From Lentinula raphanica (taxonomy: Eukaryota; Basidiomycota; Agaricomycetes; Agaricales; Omphalotaceae), in NCBI GenBank assembly GCA_027919835.1, contig JANVFP010000023.1:434001-498000 (forward strand): 64,000 nt of DNA, in the 5' to 3' direction. A model generated the notes under the pieces. That model was given only the letters and a program-made list of their open reading frames with translations. It was not told the origin of the DNA and did no database searches. Positions 12,376 to 23,200 of this stretch are shown here, in pieces; the stretch's first letter is position 1; every line of letters begins with the position of its first letter. Both the position numbers and the translations under genes were made by a program.

Positions 12376-14613
12376 ATGCTACACACGCTTGTCGTATTCC
12401 ATCTACCGGAACTCACTCGCGGTGCACCTGGCATCGAATGAACATGAACATCTACAGCTTATGTGCTCGAACTTCGAAACAAATTTGCCTCCTCAATACC
12501 GCGTGCACCGACAACGGATGGTTCATGGAAGACTCACGCCCTCAATCTGGAGAACGAGCTGAAGCTGCTGAAGGAAAGACGCGAAATAGAAGAAACAGGT
12601 CAGTGAATACGAAGATTTTTCGATCTTCCCTAAGCTTTATCGATATGCTAGAATTCTTGATACGCGTAAACGAAGCTGCTGTTACTCTGGCCGCATGTCA
12701 CACAGACGATCGAGAAACCAACGAGCGCGATATCTCCGAAGCACCAGGGGCATCCGATAAAATGAAGAACGCGACGAAGAAAAACGGAAAACAAAAGAAG
12801 AATGCAGCTGTCGATGCCAGCAAATCGAACTTGCAAAATTCGGCGGGTCCCAAGTCAGACAACTCCGCGTCATTACCTCGGCAGACCACACTGAAGCTCG
12901 ACCTGAGAACCATCTTGCAAGAACACCAAGGAAAGGATAGCGTCGCTTTCCAGAGTAAGTCACAGAGATGCGTCTATTCAACCGAATTGAATGTGACTAC
13001 TATTTACAGGAGCGGACACAATCTCTAGCTCGATATGCAGCCTCGCGAAGGACGACTCCCTATTCATTTCCTTGTCCAACTTCGATAGGCTGGCTTGTGC
13101 GTTATCGACACGGGCCCTACCACTTCCTACAACTCAGAAAATCTTGTTGATCTCGTCTACGATCCGCGCTTTAGACTGTATCGCACACACTCTAGACGGT
13201 GCGATATCGGCGTCCCCCTCTGCTAGAAGCAATATACAGGCTACTAAAACCGTTCAACTCGTGAATCAATTGTTGGAATACCTTCTTTCTACTTGCTTTG
13301 AAATGGTTTTCCTCCGCGCGCGTTCAACGGTCGAAGAGAAAAAAGTCGGCAAGAAGAATGGAAATCAAGATCAGAATCCTTCTCGTGATACAACTACCAA
13401 GTCTTCAATAGATGAGCTCTCTCCAGAATTCTGGTCGTCGTTCGAACGACTTCTTGGTGTCTTGTCAACCGCAGTACTAGAACCTATCATCAAATTTCTG
13501 GTGGTCCTGTCTCAACAATCTCTATCATACATCTTCGGTGTCCATCAACAGGGTCCTTCGAGTACTTCCCCATCCAAGTCACATAACATGCAAGATATCA
13601 GAGCAGATCTGCTCTCCTTGTTCCAAAATATTTTTGTTCAAATTTCTCGACTTACAGGTTTCAAATCCTCCGACTTGTCGTCTTCCACCCAGGGCTACAG
13701 TCTGGCTTCCGGCTCATGTAATGACAGCCGCTCTGCGGACATTACCTCTGGGGTCAGGGAATATCTATCTTTGGCAGCTGTACGCGAGCTGTTCAAATTG
13801 TTCGCGATCGAGTATTCTCCGCGGGGAGACAATATCAAGCAGACTCAAGGGCCCACAAAACCAAAGCCCACCGCACGATCGCTCCGGCCTCGCAGTAAAG
13901 AAGAACGGATTCGCAAACTGGCGCGAAAAGATGCGGTGTGGTATCTCTGTACAGTTTTGCATGTACTATTCGAGGATGCGTGCTTTCCTCTGAACGAGGA
14001 GCCCGGGCCCGAAGCTTCTTCTACCAGGCTAAACCAGCCATCCGGAGCAGGCGATCCTAATTCCGCAAGTAGATCCAAGGCCAACCAAGCTGATACCTCT
14101 GCAGCTCGCGTCACTTCTACATTGACCTCCATATCTCTTCCTCCGGCGAACAATCCTTCCTATGCTCAAACTGTGCATGCGGATCCGACGAGCTCGAAGG
14201 CCAAACAGTGCTCGTCCACGATCGAGATGGTGTCAACAACTGCAGTTGACCCGAACGAGGCGGCCAGGGCGAGTTCATCATTGCTCAGGGAAGGGTTATC
14301 GGAATCGTTTCATGCTTTGTTATGTCTAGTTGCGACATGCCGACCAGGTTCCTCGTTCTCTCGTTCGTTAGAGGATGATATCCAACCTAGGCCACCAGCT
14401 TCAGCAATTCCACCGTCAGCGAAGGCTACGAACGGAGTTTCCGATATCGGGGTTAGTGGTGATGATACATTTCATGCGGTCAAAGACAAGGAACAGAAGG
14501 CACTGCGTTATTCGATGTTGATGAACGAGGTCGAATACAATATGGTACTTGGAATTATTGAAAGATATTGGGAGTGCACGTTGGGATTGCCGAGTACTAC
14601 TGGATGGACCTAA
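12376..14613 (+). CDS. Uncharacterised coiled-coil protein
   Basis: No known domain recognised. Best start is ATG at 12376 (MLHTLVVFHLPELTR). A short intron ending CTACAG near 12453 leads to AYVLELRNKFASS and then a Leu/Glu/Lys-rich heptad stretch (LENELKLLKERREIEET), likely coiled coil. A next intron joins to AAVTLAACHTDDRE, followed by a Lys-rich linker. Intron 12955-13010 joins VAFQ to RADTISSSICSLAKDD. The last exon is long and helical (LACALSTRALPLPTTQKIL, ISSTIRALDCIAHTLDGAIS). It then has Ser-rich spacers and a basic segment (LRPRSKEERIRKLARKDAV), and ends at 14613. The composition suggests a cytoskeletal or centrosomal/nuclear scaffold, but there is no direct evidence. Confidence 0.72.
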
Positions 14614-15051
14614 TCATCGTTAATTATGATCATTTCCTGTAAGTACATTGTTGTCAATAGCAGCGCTGCGTCTCGAACATTTCAATGGTCCTCACTGCAT
14701 GATCACTCAACTTGCTACGTCATTTCAAGCTTCTCTGTTAGTGCCTCGGGAGGACTAGTGACGGCTTCCTTTGTTCACTCACAATTTGGATTGTCCTCTA
14801 TGAATAGCAATTTCAGGATTATCGTAACAGATCTTCAGTGATGGAGTCCCCCGTCCAAGAAGTAGCGGGTAGCTTTGAACGTATGACAAATATTCATTGA
14901 ACATAGAAGAGCGGTAAGATATAAACGAGGTTCAAAATGTACAACGAGAACAAGAACAAAAGAAGGTAACTGAACAGAAAGCAATTAACAGATATGCGTA
15001 GGGAAAATCGAAGCGATTCGCGACAGTCCCGTCTATAGAGTCAGTTCGATT
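14614..15051. other. Intergenic, convergent 3' regions
   Basis: Lies between the 3' ends of the coiled-coil gene (+) and secreted paralogue A (-). A 71-codon open frame at 14626-14841 has no support. No repeats were seen. Confidence 0.5.
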
Positions 15052-16182
15052 TTAGTTTACGGATTCCCACTGGGGTGGGCCATCGTTTGTGTCCATAGTA
15101 CTTTCTGTGAGCCATGAGTATGGTATGTAGGACTCATCTTCCCACTCATAACCTACGAGATCTGGGTGAAGGTATTTGAACGCAGCAATGTTCCCTGACT
15201 TGGTATCCTCGACTTTGTAACCAGTCCGCTTCTCGAGCTCGTCCTTATTCAACAAAACCTCCTCGTACTCGGCCTTCTTGTCTAATGCCGTTTCTTTGAG
15301 CTCAGGCTTTGCAATCGGATGAAATTGAGGGTCGATGATCATCTCGGTGCCCTTTGGGATCAATTTTGGTAAGATTATGTGGAACTCCTTTCTCAAAGGG
15401 TCATAACCATAACATCTGTTGAGAAGGCTGTAACAAAGGAACGGGATTGAATTTCTTCCAATTTCTGCCTTCTGGCGAGAGAAGTTTATCCAAGGCTGTG
15501 TATGAGAGAGCTTTCGATCAGGCTTTAGAAACCCAAAATGTATTGTCATCCCTGGTATGGATCCCCTAGGTTTTTGATTCTTCACCATGTTTCCTTCGAT
15601 TCCTGACATAGAGTCATACCCACGGGGGATGATTCTCTTCTTCGTCAAATAGTTTGACAGTGCACGAAATAACACTTCGTCGTTTCGGGGCTCATTGACT
15701 TCGACCTTCAACAAATCGTTCCAAAGGCCGCTGCCCTCTTTGTTCAACTGATCTAGATCAAGGACGGCCCTCATATAGCGGAAAACATTATTGGCGTTTG
15801 CCATTGTGCGGTCTGAGTGTTCCAACTTCACAACTTCCCCTTCAGTGTTTATCCCATAACAATGCTTCTTGATCATGAAGAAGCAAAAGCCCCTGGAAAC
15901 AGATGAAGATCGCTGTGTTTGCCAAGTTCTCCAAACATTTGAGTCCCAATCCCAATTTCCAACCGTCATTGCCCTTGTCTTCAGATTCTCAGATGGTGGG
16001 GGTTGACTGAGACCCGCACTAGAACTGGGTAACGGGTTAGACGACATGGGCTGACTTGAACCAGCACCGGTCTGGGGCATCTGGGGCAGCGGGGAGGCAA
16101 GGACGAGAGCAGTGAGGTAGATCATGGCGAATAGAAGACACAGGGTTCGGGACAGAGATCGGGTGAACAATCGGTGGAACAT
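15052..16182 (-). CDS. Uncharacterised secreted protein, paralogue A (CYGY modules)
   Basis: A 376-residue product that I do not recognise. Start ATG at 16182 opens a strong signal peptide: basic start, then LCLLFAMIYLTALVLA and a cut before SPLPQ. The frame is open further upstream to 16548, but the signal peptide and paralogue B favour this start. After a Ser/Pro linker it shows GNWDWDSNVWRTWQ, then a first Cys module (FCFFMIKKHCYGIN). A second module follows, FLCYSLLNRCYGYDP, about 165 residues later, so the protein may hold two related domains. It ends near EDESYIPYSWLTEST. There are no introns in the coding part. Paralogue B lies 2 kb upstream in tandem. It is secreted and possibly effector-like, but no activity can be inferred. 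Confidence 0.75.
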   Translation of the reverse strand: MFHRLFTRSLSRTLCLLFAMIYLTALVLASPLPQMPQTGAGSSQPMSSNPLPSSSAGLSQPPPSENLKTRAMTVGNWDWDSNVWRTWQTQRSSSVSRGFCFFMIKKHCYGINTEGEVVKLEHSDRTMANANNVFRYMRAVLDLDQLNKEGSGLWNDLLKVEVNEPRNDEVLFRALSNYLTKKRIIPRGYDSMSGIEGNMVKNQKPRGSIPGMTIHFGFLKPDRKLSHTQPWINFSRQKAEIGRNSIPFLCYSLLNRCYGYDPLRKEFHIILPKLIPKGTEMIIDPQFHPIAKPELKETALDKKAEYEEVLLNKDELEKRTGYKVEDTKSGNIAAFKYLHPDLVGYEWEDESYIPYSWLTESTMDTNDGPPQWESVN

Positions 16183-17011
16183 CGCTGGTACAGGCGAGGA
16201 CAGGAAGACAAATGGCGAAGCAGGAACAAAAGAACACGATGATGAGCGGGGGGAGAGTTGAGCAAAGACAGAAAAGGGCAGGGCAGGGACAAGAGACTTA
16301 GTACGACCTGCTTGGCTTGCGGATGCAAAGACAAAAGCGAGCAGAAGGATGCAGTGACGGGGTAACGACCAAACAAAGAACAAGTTTGAGACGATGGTGG
16401 TGGCCGATACTGACGAGCAGAAGCAACCGTCGATAGAACAACGTCTAGAGCGGAGGAGAAAGTACGATCTTCGGTGCACGGGACAACCAAGGGAAGAAGG
16501 AACACACTGGTCGTCGATGATGAGTGGAAGACAACAGCGACGGGACAACGGCTAAAGAAGATAAACTTGGAAGACTGATGACGATTCGACTGGACAACGA
16601 CCAAAGCAGGAACGATGATGGTCGACAATGGCAGTCGAGAACGAGCGAACAACGGCGACGGCGGTGGGACAACGACTAGAGTTGCGGACTGGGAGGAACG
16701 GTTGGGGATGGTGGTGAATGGAGCCAGGAAAGAGTTGATCTGTTGGAAGTAGAAACTGTTCGACCTTCAGATCGTTTGCCAGACAAGGACGGAGAGAGAA
16801 AGAGAGAAAGAGAGATTGAAACAGACACGTACATAGATGATAGACGAATCTTTGCCAGCAAAAATTATCTATCTCGAAAAGAATCAAAGTTACTGCAGGG
16901 ACCATGAGCTCAGGTTGAACGAGTAAGAAGAACGACGAAGGAGAACACATACCGGACCAGCGTTGAGAGCGAAAGTAGGTAGGGAAAAATTCAAAACTCC
17001 CTCATTTTACA
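16183..17011 (-). repeat. Duplicated repetitive leader of paralogue A
   Basis: On the coding strand this 0.83-kb upstream stretch is pyrimidine-rich and contains degenerate direct repeats. The + strand core resembles GGACAACGACCAAAGNAGAA and is followed by a GATGATGG/TCGA element; examples are near 16350, 16480, 16590 and 16670. Its distal part matches the leader of paralogue B, including the + strand block GAACACATACCGGACCAGCG at about 16950 and 20556, and AGCAAAAATT at about 16858 and 20457. That block reads as a GTATGT splice donor on the coding strand, with CAG acceptors downstream. A spliced 5' UTR is therefore likely. Reading frame is not conserved between the copies, so it is probably noncoding. 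Confidence 0.65.
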
Positions 17012-17657
17012 TACTGCACAGCCATCAGCAAACAAACCTCTTTCGACCCCGATTGACGCTGGCGATACCCAGTCGGTTATTCTGAATCTCGGCCCGGTGA
17101 CCGATCGTTGACAAGTCGATCAGGTGGCACTTTCATCAACACTTTCATCCAACGTCGCAGCGTCAGGCGTTGGGCTCGAGTCTAACGCTGGCGGCTATAA
17201 TAATATAGCTTCATCAGTAAACCCAAGATAACGGACAGCAGGCAAATGTTTCAAAGCAGGCTACTGAACTGCTTGATGTTCGACACCGCCCTAATTCTGG
17301 TGCAGTCGTCGAGGGTAAAAAAGAGAAAGACAGAATGAGAAAACAAGAAGATAACTTCTATAACCTCATACAGAAAATAATACATGCAGCTAGTGGCGAC
17401 AAAGGTGGCATTGTTGTAGTCTCCCAAAGACAGACAACATGTAGTAGTACCTCTTGACACTTTGAGTTGAGGTATATAGAGCATTAATGAGTGTGTAATC
17501 TTGTCATTATTCCTCTCAAGCAGCAATGTTGCCTTTCAGGCGGGTCCTGTGGTAGAAAAGCTGTATCAACGACACGCATTGTCGCGCAAGGGAGGGGAGA
17601 CACCTGAGTTTGAGCTCACCTGAATCAGCAGATATTATTATCCACCACGTTCAACCA

Positions 17658-17915
17658 TCATTCCATGTGTGCGTGCCACTGCGATTGCTCTATCGAAAAT
17701 CTCAAGCACACAAGCTTCTTGCGGAAACCATCAGCTTCGACCTTCTCCAATCGTTTTGACGCTTCGAGGAGTACTGCCTGAGGGAGAATCGCAGAGGGGA
17801 TAAGCGTTCCTTCGATAACGTAGTATACGTGAGTTGAAGTGGTGGTAGAAGCAAAGATGATGTTGACAAAGAATGACCGTGATGTTTGCTGGCGCTTATT
17901 CAGCGCTAAATCCAT
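17658..17915 (-). CDS. Possible small ORF, 85 codons, doubtful
   Basis: ATG at 17915 opens MDLALNKRQQTSRSFFVNII and reaches a stop at 17658 without an intron. The middle is mildly hydrophobic (VYYVIEGTLIPSAILPQAVL) and the end is charged. The start overlaps the palindrome GCGCTTATTCAGCGC, whose other copies lie in promoters rather than in coding sequence. That argues against it being a gene. Confidence 0.2.
   Translation of the reverse strand: MDLALNKRQQTSRSFFVNIIFASTTTSTHVYYVIEGTLIPSAILPQAVLLEASKRLEKVEADGFRKKLVCLRFSIEQSQWHAHME
17892..17906. repeat. Perfect palindrome GCGCTTATTCAGCGC
   Basis: A perfect match, on the opposite strand, to the palindrome before the GPI pseudogene (53226-53240); one base differs from that before the intact GPI gene (12146-12160). 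The sequence after it on the minus strand (CAGCAAACATCACG) weakly resembles the pseudogene promoter, so it may mark a third, almost erased copy. Confidence 0.35.
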
Positions 17916-18221
17916 CCTCTAGAGTCTATGCTGAGCTATGCTGAGCGCTTGAACGTTTGAACGTTGAACGTGAACTGTTGAAATCTGCCTCGAATTTCAC
18001 TCCCATGAACCAAATAAATTTGGCCAGTTTTCCATGTACATGTGGGTGGACCATCGTCATGGTTCATAGTGAATACTAACTGTACAGGTGACGACAACAA
18101 CAATCGGCGAGTGTTACTGTGCCATGCGACTCTAGAAGGGAGGCATTGAGAGAGCAGGGATTCACAATGTGATAATGATAGCGCATCGCAAAGGGAATAC
18201 AGAAGTACAAGGGCGGCAACA

Positions 18222-19537
18222 TCAAGGAACTGGTTTACCCTCCCAAGGTCCCTCCGCAGCGTCCACCAAGTTTATGAATGTGACTACTTCTGTCAGTGTG
18301 TAGGCTGGAAATGGTGTGAGCGAGGTGTGATAACGGGGAGTAGCACCCGAGGATGAACTCACATTCAACAACGATCCGATGTCCATTGGGTTCAAGACTT
18401 TCTCTGTCAACTCGGGAGCTTTTCCTTTGTCACTGCTCCCTGTGTCGGCATTATCAGCCACATCTTCATCGGAAACATCACCCATATCTTCGTCATCACC
18501 ATCCCCACGTCTTCCACTATTACCAAGCAATATGTTTGGTACATGTGTCTCCTCTTCCGTGTGCGCCTCCATATATTTTTCCTCAGAGAGAACTTGACAC
18601 GCGGCACGGCTGTATGACCTAAAATCCGTGATCGTGATTCGAGCTCTCTCCTCGAGCTCCTTTTTGTTCAACAAAATCTGCTTGATCGCCTCCTTGTTCT
18701 CCTCCTCCGTCTTTCCCGGCTTTCTTAATGCATCTTTGAGGAGCCGGGGCTTCGCAGTGGGATGATAATCTTGGTAAAAAAGGGGGGTCCCGTCTTCGTC
18801 TTTGCCAGGTTCATCTTTGGATCGACCTCGAGCACTGTGTTGGATGAAGGGTCATATCCATAACATTTGCAGTTAAGAGCAAGACAGAGTAAACTCGGGT
18901 CCTCTCTTCCGATGTTCTTCCCAGTATAATGGGAACTGAACGGTTTCAATGATCCATTGGAATCGAGGTACCCAAACAGGACTAACGACCATGGTGGTCC
19001 TTGGGTTCGTGGATTCTTCATGTTGTCTTCGATCCTTGTGGTAATATCATACCCACCGTGAATGATAGCCTCCTGTTCCAGTAAGGTTGTACCGGCAAGA
19101 TGAAAAGCGCGTTCATTCTGAGGAGAGACAACAAGGTTCAAGAAAGATTTAGTAAGGCCACCATCTTTCTCCGCCTCATTGAACCGATCAACATTGATGA
19201 CTGCTTTCGTTTGCCGGAGAATACTTTTACCGGGTTCCGATCTCAACTTTTCAACTTTCTGTGTAAGCACATTGTATCCATAACAGTGGACTTTGAGCAA
19301 GCACAAAGGCCGGGACACCTTGTCGGATGGAGGTGATCTCCAATTCACCCACACTCGTCTTTCCCAATCCCATTTTCCGGTCGCCAATCCACCATTTTTT
19401 AATCGGGGTTTCCGAGACGACGAGGGCTGACTCAAATGACCACGAGCTTGGGGCAACGGAGAGGCAACGACAAGAGCAGTGAGGTAAATCATGGTCAATA
19501 GAAGACACATGGTGCGAGAGAAAGATCGGGTGAACAT
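18222..19537 (-). CDS. Uncharacterised secreted protein, paralogue B, frameshifted
   Basis: Tandem paralogue of the gene at 15052-16182. ATG at 19537 gives a matching signal peptide (MCLLLTMIYLTALVVA, cut before SPLPQ). Then come GKWDWERRVWVNWR, a first Cys module (LCLLKVHCYGYN) and a second (LCLALNCKCYGYDP). Just after it the frame breaks. Paralogue A reads GATCCCAAAG (coding strand), while this copy reads GATCCAAAG at about 18815-18823. The original frame therefore stops at 18725, while the homologous C-terminus (YQDYHPTAKPRLLKDAL, LLNKKELEERARI) continues one frame over. That C-terminus carries an acidic insert (GDGDDEDMGDVSDEDVADN), an intron near 18302-18360 and an end at 18222. Either it is a young pseudogene, a truncated allele, or a base was lost in sequencing. 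Confidence 0.7.
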
Positions 19538-20640
19538 TCGACGAAGCGTTGCTGGTATAGATGGAAACAGGGGAGGAGTTGGTAAGGCAGGGGGGACAAA
19601 TGAACACGACAGTGAGCAGAAGAAGGGCTGGCCGCAGATACGAGAGACAAGCAGGGATAAGAGACTGAGTGCGACCTGCTTGGCTTGCGAAAACAAGCAG
19701 AAGGGTACAGTGATGCGGCAGCGATCAGAGGAAGAACAGTTTCGGGACGATGACGGCGGCTGATAATGAGCAGGAGCAACCGGCGAAGGGATGACAAATA
19801 GAGTTGGAGAGGAGGACAAGCGCTTTTGGTCGGACAGGACGACAACCAAAAGAAGAAGGATGGTGATAGACGAAAGCAGCCGATGATGAGCAGAAGACGA
19901 CGACGATAGGACAGCGTCTGGAGTTCGGGAATGAGGATCAAAGGAACACTGATTGGACAGGACAACGACCAAAGGAAGAACGGTGATGGTCGACGAAGGG
20001 ACGACTAGAGCGGGGGAGGAAAAAGAACGATCTTGGTTGGACAGAACAACAACCACCGGAAGAATGCTCTTGATCAACGATGGCAACTTTTGATGAGCAA
20101 GAGACGAGGGTGACTGAACAACGCCTGAATCTAGGGAATGAAGAGTGAACTTGGAAGACTGGTTGGACAGTACAACAACCAAAGGGAGAACGACTCTGGT
20201 AGTCGATGATGGCAGCCGAAAACGAACAAACGACGGCGACGGGACGACGATGAGAGCGGCGGAGTTATTGAATTTGAACGACATCGGTTGGTGATGGCGG
20301 CGAATGTTGAAGTCAGAAGTGAGGTTATCTATTGAAAAAAGAGACTGTTCGACCTTCAATAACAACATTTGACCAAGGAGGGAGAGAAAGACGAGAGAGA
20401 GAGAAAGCGTAGATAAAGAAAAAGGACACGTACATGTAATAGACGAATTGTTGCCAGCAAAAATTGTCTATCGATTGTGATGAAAAACCAAGGTTACTGA
20501 AAAGGGTTGCAGGGATTATGAGCCAACGTCGAACGACTCGAGAGAGGAACCGAGAACACATACCGGACCAGCGTCGAGAACTAAAAGTGGGTAGGGGAAA
20601 AAACGAAAACCCCCTCATATTATGTATATATGCCTCCCTC
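19538..20640 (-). repeat. Duplicated repetitive leader of paralogue B
   Basis: A 1.1-kb homologue of the leader at 16183-17011. Five degenerate units start near 19705, 19830, 19955, 20033 and 20165 on the + strand, with a core like GGACARSAACCAAARGARGA followed by a GATGGTCGACGA-like element. The distal end contains the shared GTATGT donor block and a TATA-like ATATATAC just outside (coding strand, near 20630). The frame happens to be open here from 20368, giving a long ORF fused to the signal peptide. In paralogue A the same region is shifted, so I read it as 5' leader and not protein. Confidence 0.65.
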
Positions 20641-21307
20641 CCTTGTTTAGCCGAGCCACTGCCTTGATGATAGATATCATCAACCATGAATGGAACAAAC
20701 CTGAGCAGTGAGCTCTGGGTTTGAGCCAATTTCCACCAAATATCGTTGGCTGCTGAAGGTCACCAGAGCTCTGCGCTCATCCATCATCGGTACTCTCCCC
20801 TGCCAGTGCTGTCTAACCTATGTCGACCTATCGCCAGATGTCTTCCTGCTAATTCTAACCCAGATAATCATCCACTGAGCTGCGCTGAGATCAGCGAGAT
20901 GCCTTGAAGCTTGTAGAAGCTTGTAGACATAGTTAGTTTGTAGTCCGTCGGTTGTGATTCGTTTTGCTGAGTCAATGATACGATGATGCGATGAAGTCGT
21001 AGAAGGCTGGAATGAATGCTCTTCGATTTCCTCTCTATGAGCACAAGTCAGTTGAGAGCTTTGCATATGTGAGACGCGACTTTTCATTCCATCTAACAAG
21101 TGAAAAGTAAGATGCAGATAGTATTGCAAAGAACAAATCATGAGAACACAACAAATGGTATAGATCGAAGACAGTTCATTGGAGTAACTCGTACCAATGT
21201 TGAAGAGGCGAAGAAACAATAGATCAAGACGTTTGGATGAACGAGAAAAACCCCAAGAGTCTTCATGGGTAATCGAAGGATTTGGTATATACTCAAAGCG
21301 AGTCCGA
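20641..21307. other. Intergenic
   Basis: Lies between paralogue B's leader and the 3' end of the RlpA-like gene. Open frames at 20818-21327 are shadows without support. No repeats or RNA genes were seen. Confidence 0.45.
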
Positions 21308-22443
21308 TCAAACGTAGGACCATTCAACTAGAAAAGATGAGGCGATTAGATACAGACATGCATATGAGAAGAGAGCCATACTGTTAAGCAGACCGGTCGC
21401 GAAGGCACCGATTTTGATGAAGGTGCCGAGCGACATATCGATAGAGTTGGCGTTGTTGCTAGAAACGATAGATGAGAGAAGATACACAAGAGACGAATGT
21501 TCATTCGTACCAGGTGGGACATTCATCGGCAATGACAGCAGTCACAGACTAAAGATTGAAGAATGTTACTCATCGAGCCACTTCACTGAAAGGAATATCA
21601 CCGACCGCTCCCGAATCAGTGTTGGTAATCGTAACAGATTTCCCGCAGAGGTCGAGATTGAAGATGGCGCTATCCATCGCGACTATCAAATCATAGTCAC
21701 CTATGAATGTCGGTGAATATACAATCGCAACTTCCAAGATAAGAACAGGTTGAGACCACGTACCATGTACGGTTCCACAAGCACCTGCGACTCCATTCTG
21801 GGTGAAGAAAGTGCCAAAGCCACCGGTGAAAACACTGGCGGTACTTGCAGGAGCAGTTGCGGAAGAAGTCGAAGTCCAAGAATCAGAAGTTGAAGTCCAG
21901 GTGTCAGAAGAGGAAGTCCAAGTGTCAGAAGAGGAAGTCCAGGTGTCAGAAGAGGAAGTCCAGGTGTCAGAAGAGGAGCTCCAAGTGGTAGTGGTAGGTG
22001 CAGGAGCTTGACTGGTTTGTACCTCGGTAGAGGTGGTAGCCACGTCAGCAGTCGAAGACCACCACGCGGTGGTAGAAGTATAACCTTCGAGACTGGAACT
22101 GACCGAGGCAAGGACACCAGGATCTGGTGTGCAGCGTGGTTCACGGTCGCTCAAGGTTTCGTTTTTCTGAGCAGAACGATAAGCATCCAATCGTTGACGA
22201 TAAATTACTGCAACTCACGAGCATAGGGTGACAGCATGCATCGAAGAAGTCATTACCATGATTATACTGACAGCCCAACGCCAAATAGCGAGAATGATAA
22301 GCAAAGTAGTCCTCAAGGAGGGACGTGTCGTAGGTAGAAGGCGTCGTCACACGAGGAATTAAGCGGTGCCTAGGGTTGACAAGAGCAGAGGAAGAGACTA
22401 CGGAAAGCGCAATAGTTGCGACTGTCAGAGTGAGTGAAAACAT
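21308..22443 (-). CDS. Secreted RlpA-like double-psi beta-barrel protein
   Basis: ATG at 22443 gives a signal peptide (MFSLTLTVATIALSVVSSSA). The N-terminal part has a conserved Cys segment (YHSRYLALGCQYNHG, FFDACCHPML). An intron leads to LSDREPRCTPDPGVLAS and a Ser/Thr/Trp repeat linker (SSSDTWT units). The C-terminal barrel reads FTGGFGTFFTQNGVAGACGT, then across an intron GDYDLIVAMDSAIF and CGKSVTITNTDSGA, then ADECPTC and ANSIDMSLGTFIKIGAFATG. A phase-1 junction ends it with LNIEWSYV and a stop at 21308. The family (barwin/expansin-related, DPBB) binds or loosens wall polysaccharides and is common in agaricomycete secretomes. It keeps the Asp and Cys pattern of the family. Confidence 0.85.
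21871..21975. repeat. 21-bp tandem repeat in the RlpA-like gene linker
   Basis: Five copies of a 21-bp unit (GAAGTCCAGGTGTCAGAAGA plus one base on the + strand), the first diverged. They encode SSSDTWT heptads on the minus strand. Near-identity of the inner copies suggests recent expansion, so length may vary between strains. Confidence 0.9.
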
Positions 22444-23200
22444 CGTTTGCTGGCCGGAGATGAATAAGGAACGAATTGGGCCCAGGCGAAGGAATGAGCT
22501 GGACTTGGGAGACGAAGAGAGCGTGTTCGGGGCAACAGACGAGGATGGAGCGGGAATGAAGGGGAGAAATGAGAAAAGGAAGTTGAACAAGCCCCTTTAA
22601 ATAAAGTAGCAACCACTCCACTTGAATTCTATTTTCAATTTGTATTTCTTAGGTGATGCCGGCCGGCCGGCCGACTCCAAAACTTTGAGTTTTCCATCGC
22701 GGGCACTTCATCCTACCAACGACCACGGCTTCTGCAAGCTAAGCTTTGCATAAATAGGTACATAGAAATCCTAATTACACTTACAATTATTCAGAAATCA
22801 GCTTTGCAGCTCGAAGGACCATAGGCCAGGTCACCTTGAAATCATGAATGCGATCTGACGAGTGCACACATGCATCTTCGGTGAGTACGGATATCCGAGG
22901 CCATGGTTTGCGTTGTAACTAACAGGTGGTTGACGATTTCTATGTCAGGAGTATACGTGGATTGAAAAAACTTCGGTGAAAACTTGCCTTGAACAATGAA
23001 CATGATTGCTGATCTGAACGTTAATCGATTCAAAAACTAGGTCTGCGAAAATGAATGCATTCAAAGGATACTATTCAGCAGTCATCTCTTTGGAAACGTC
23101 TCCTGAATTGCTTGAGGGCTTTCGTGTTGTGCGGAGGATCCGTCAATCATTGGATACGGAACGAGTGTAGTACATGTGGACACACGATAAACAACATAAT
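22444..23200. other. Intergenic with (GGCC) palindromic run at 22658-22673
   Basis: Promoter side of the RlpA-like gene and 3' side of eIF2 alpha. The only striking element is GCCGGCCGGCCGGCCG in an otherwise AT-leaning stretch about 215 bp upstream of the RlpA-like ATG. No gene was found. Confidence 0.5.

Larger units (their letters stand above)
17012..18221. other. Spacer between the duplicated genes
   Basis: A 1.2-kb spacer. It holds a stretch of short direct repeats (GAACGTTTGAACGTTGAACG near 17948; CTATGCTGAG twice near 17925), the palindrome at 17892-17906 and one weak small open frame described separately. No transposon termini or polymerase fragments were recognised. Confidence 0.5.

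Noticed and set aside
15052..16548. 498-codon ORF of paralogue A starting at 16548
   Set aside because: Same reason: the signal peptide at 16182 would be internal. The extra region is repetitive leader.
18725..20368. 547-codon ORF as one long protein
   Set aside because: The upstream half matches a leader that changes frame in paralogue A, and a textbook signal peptide begins at 19537.
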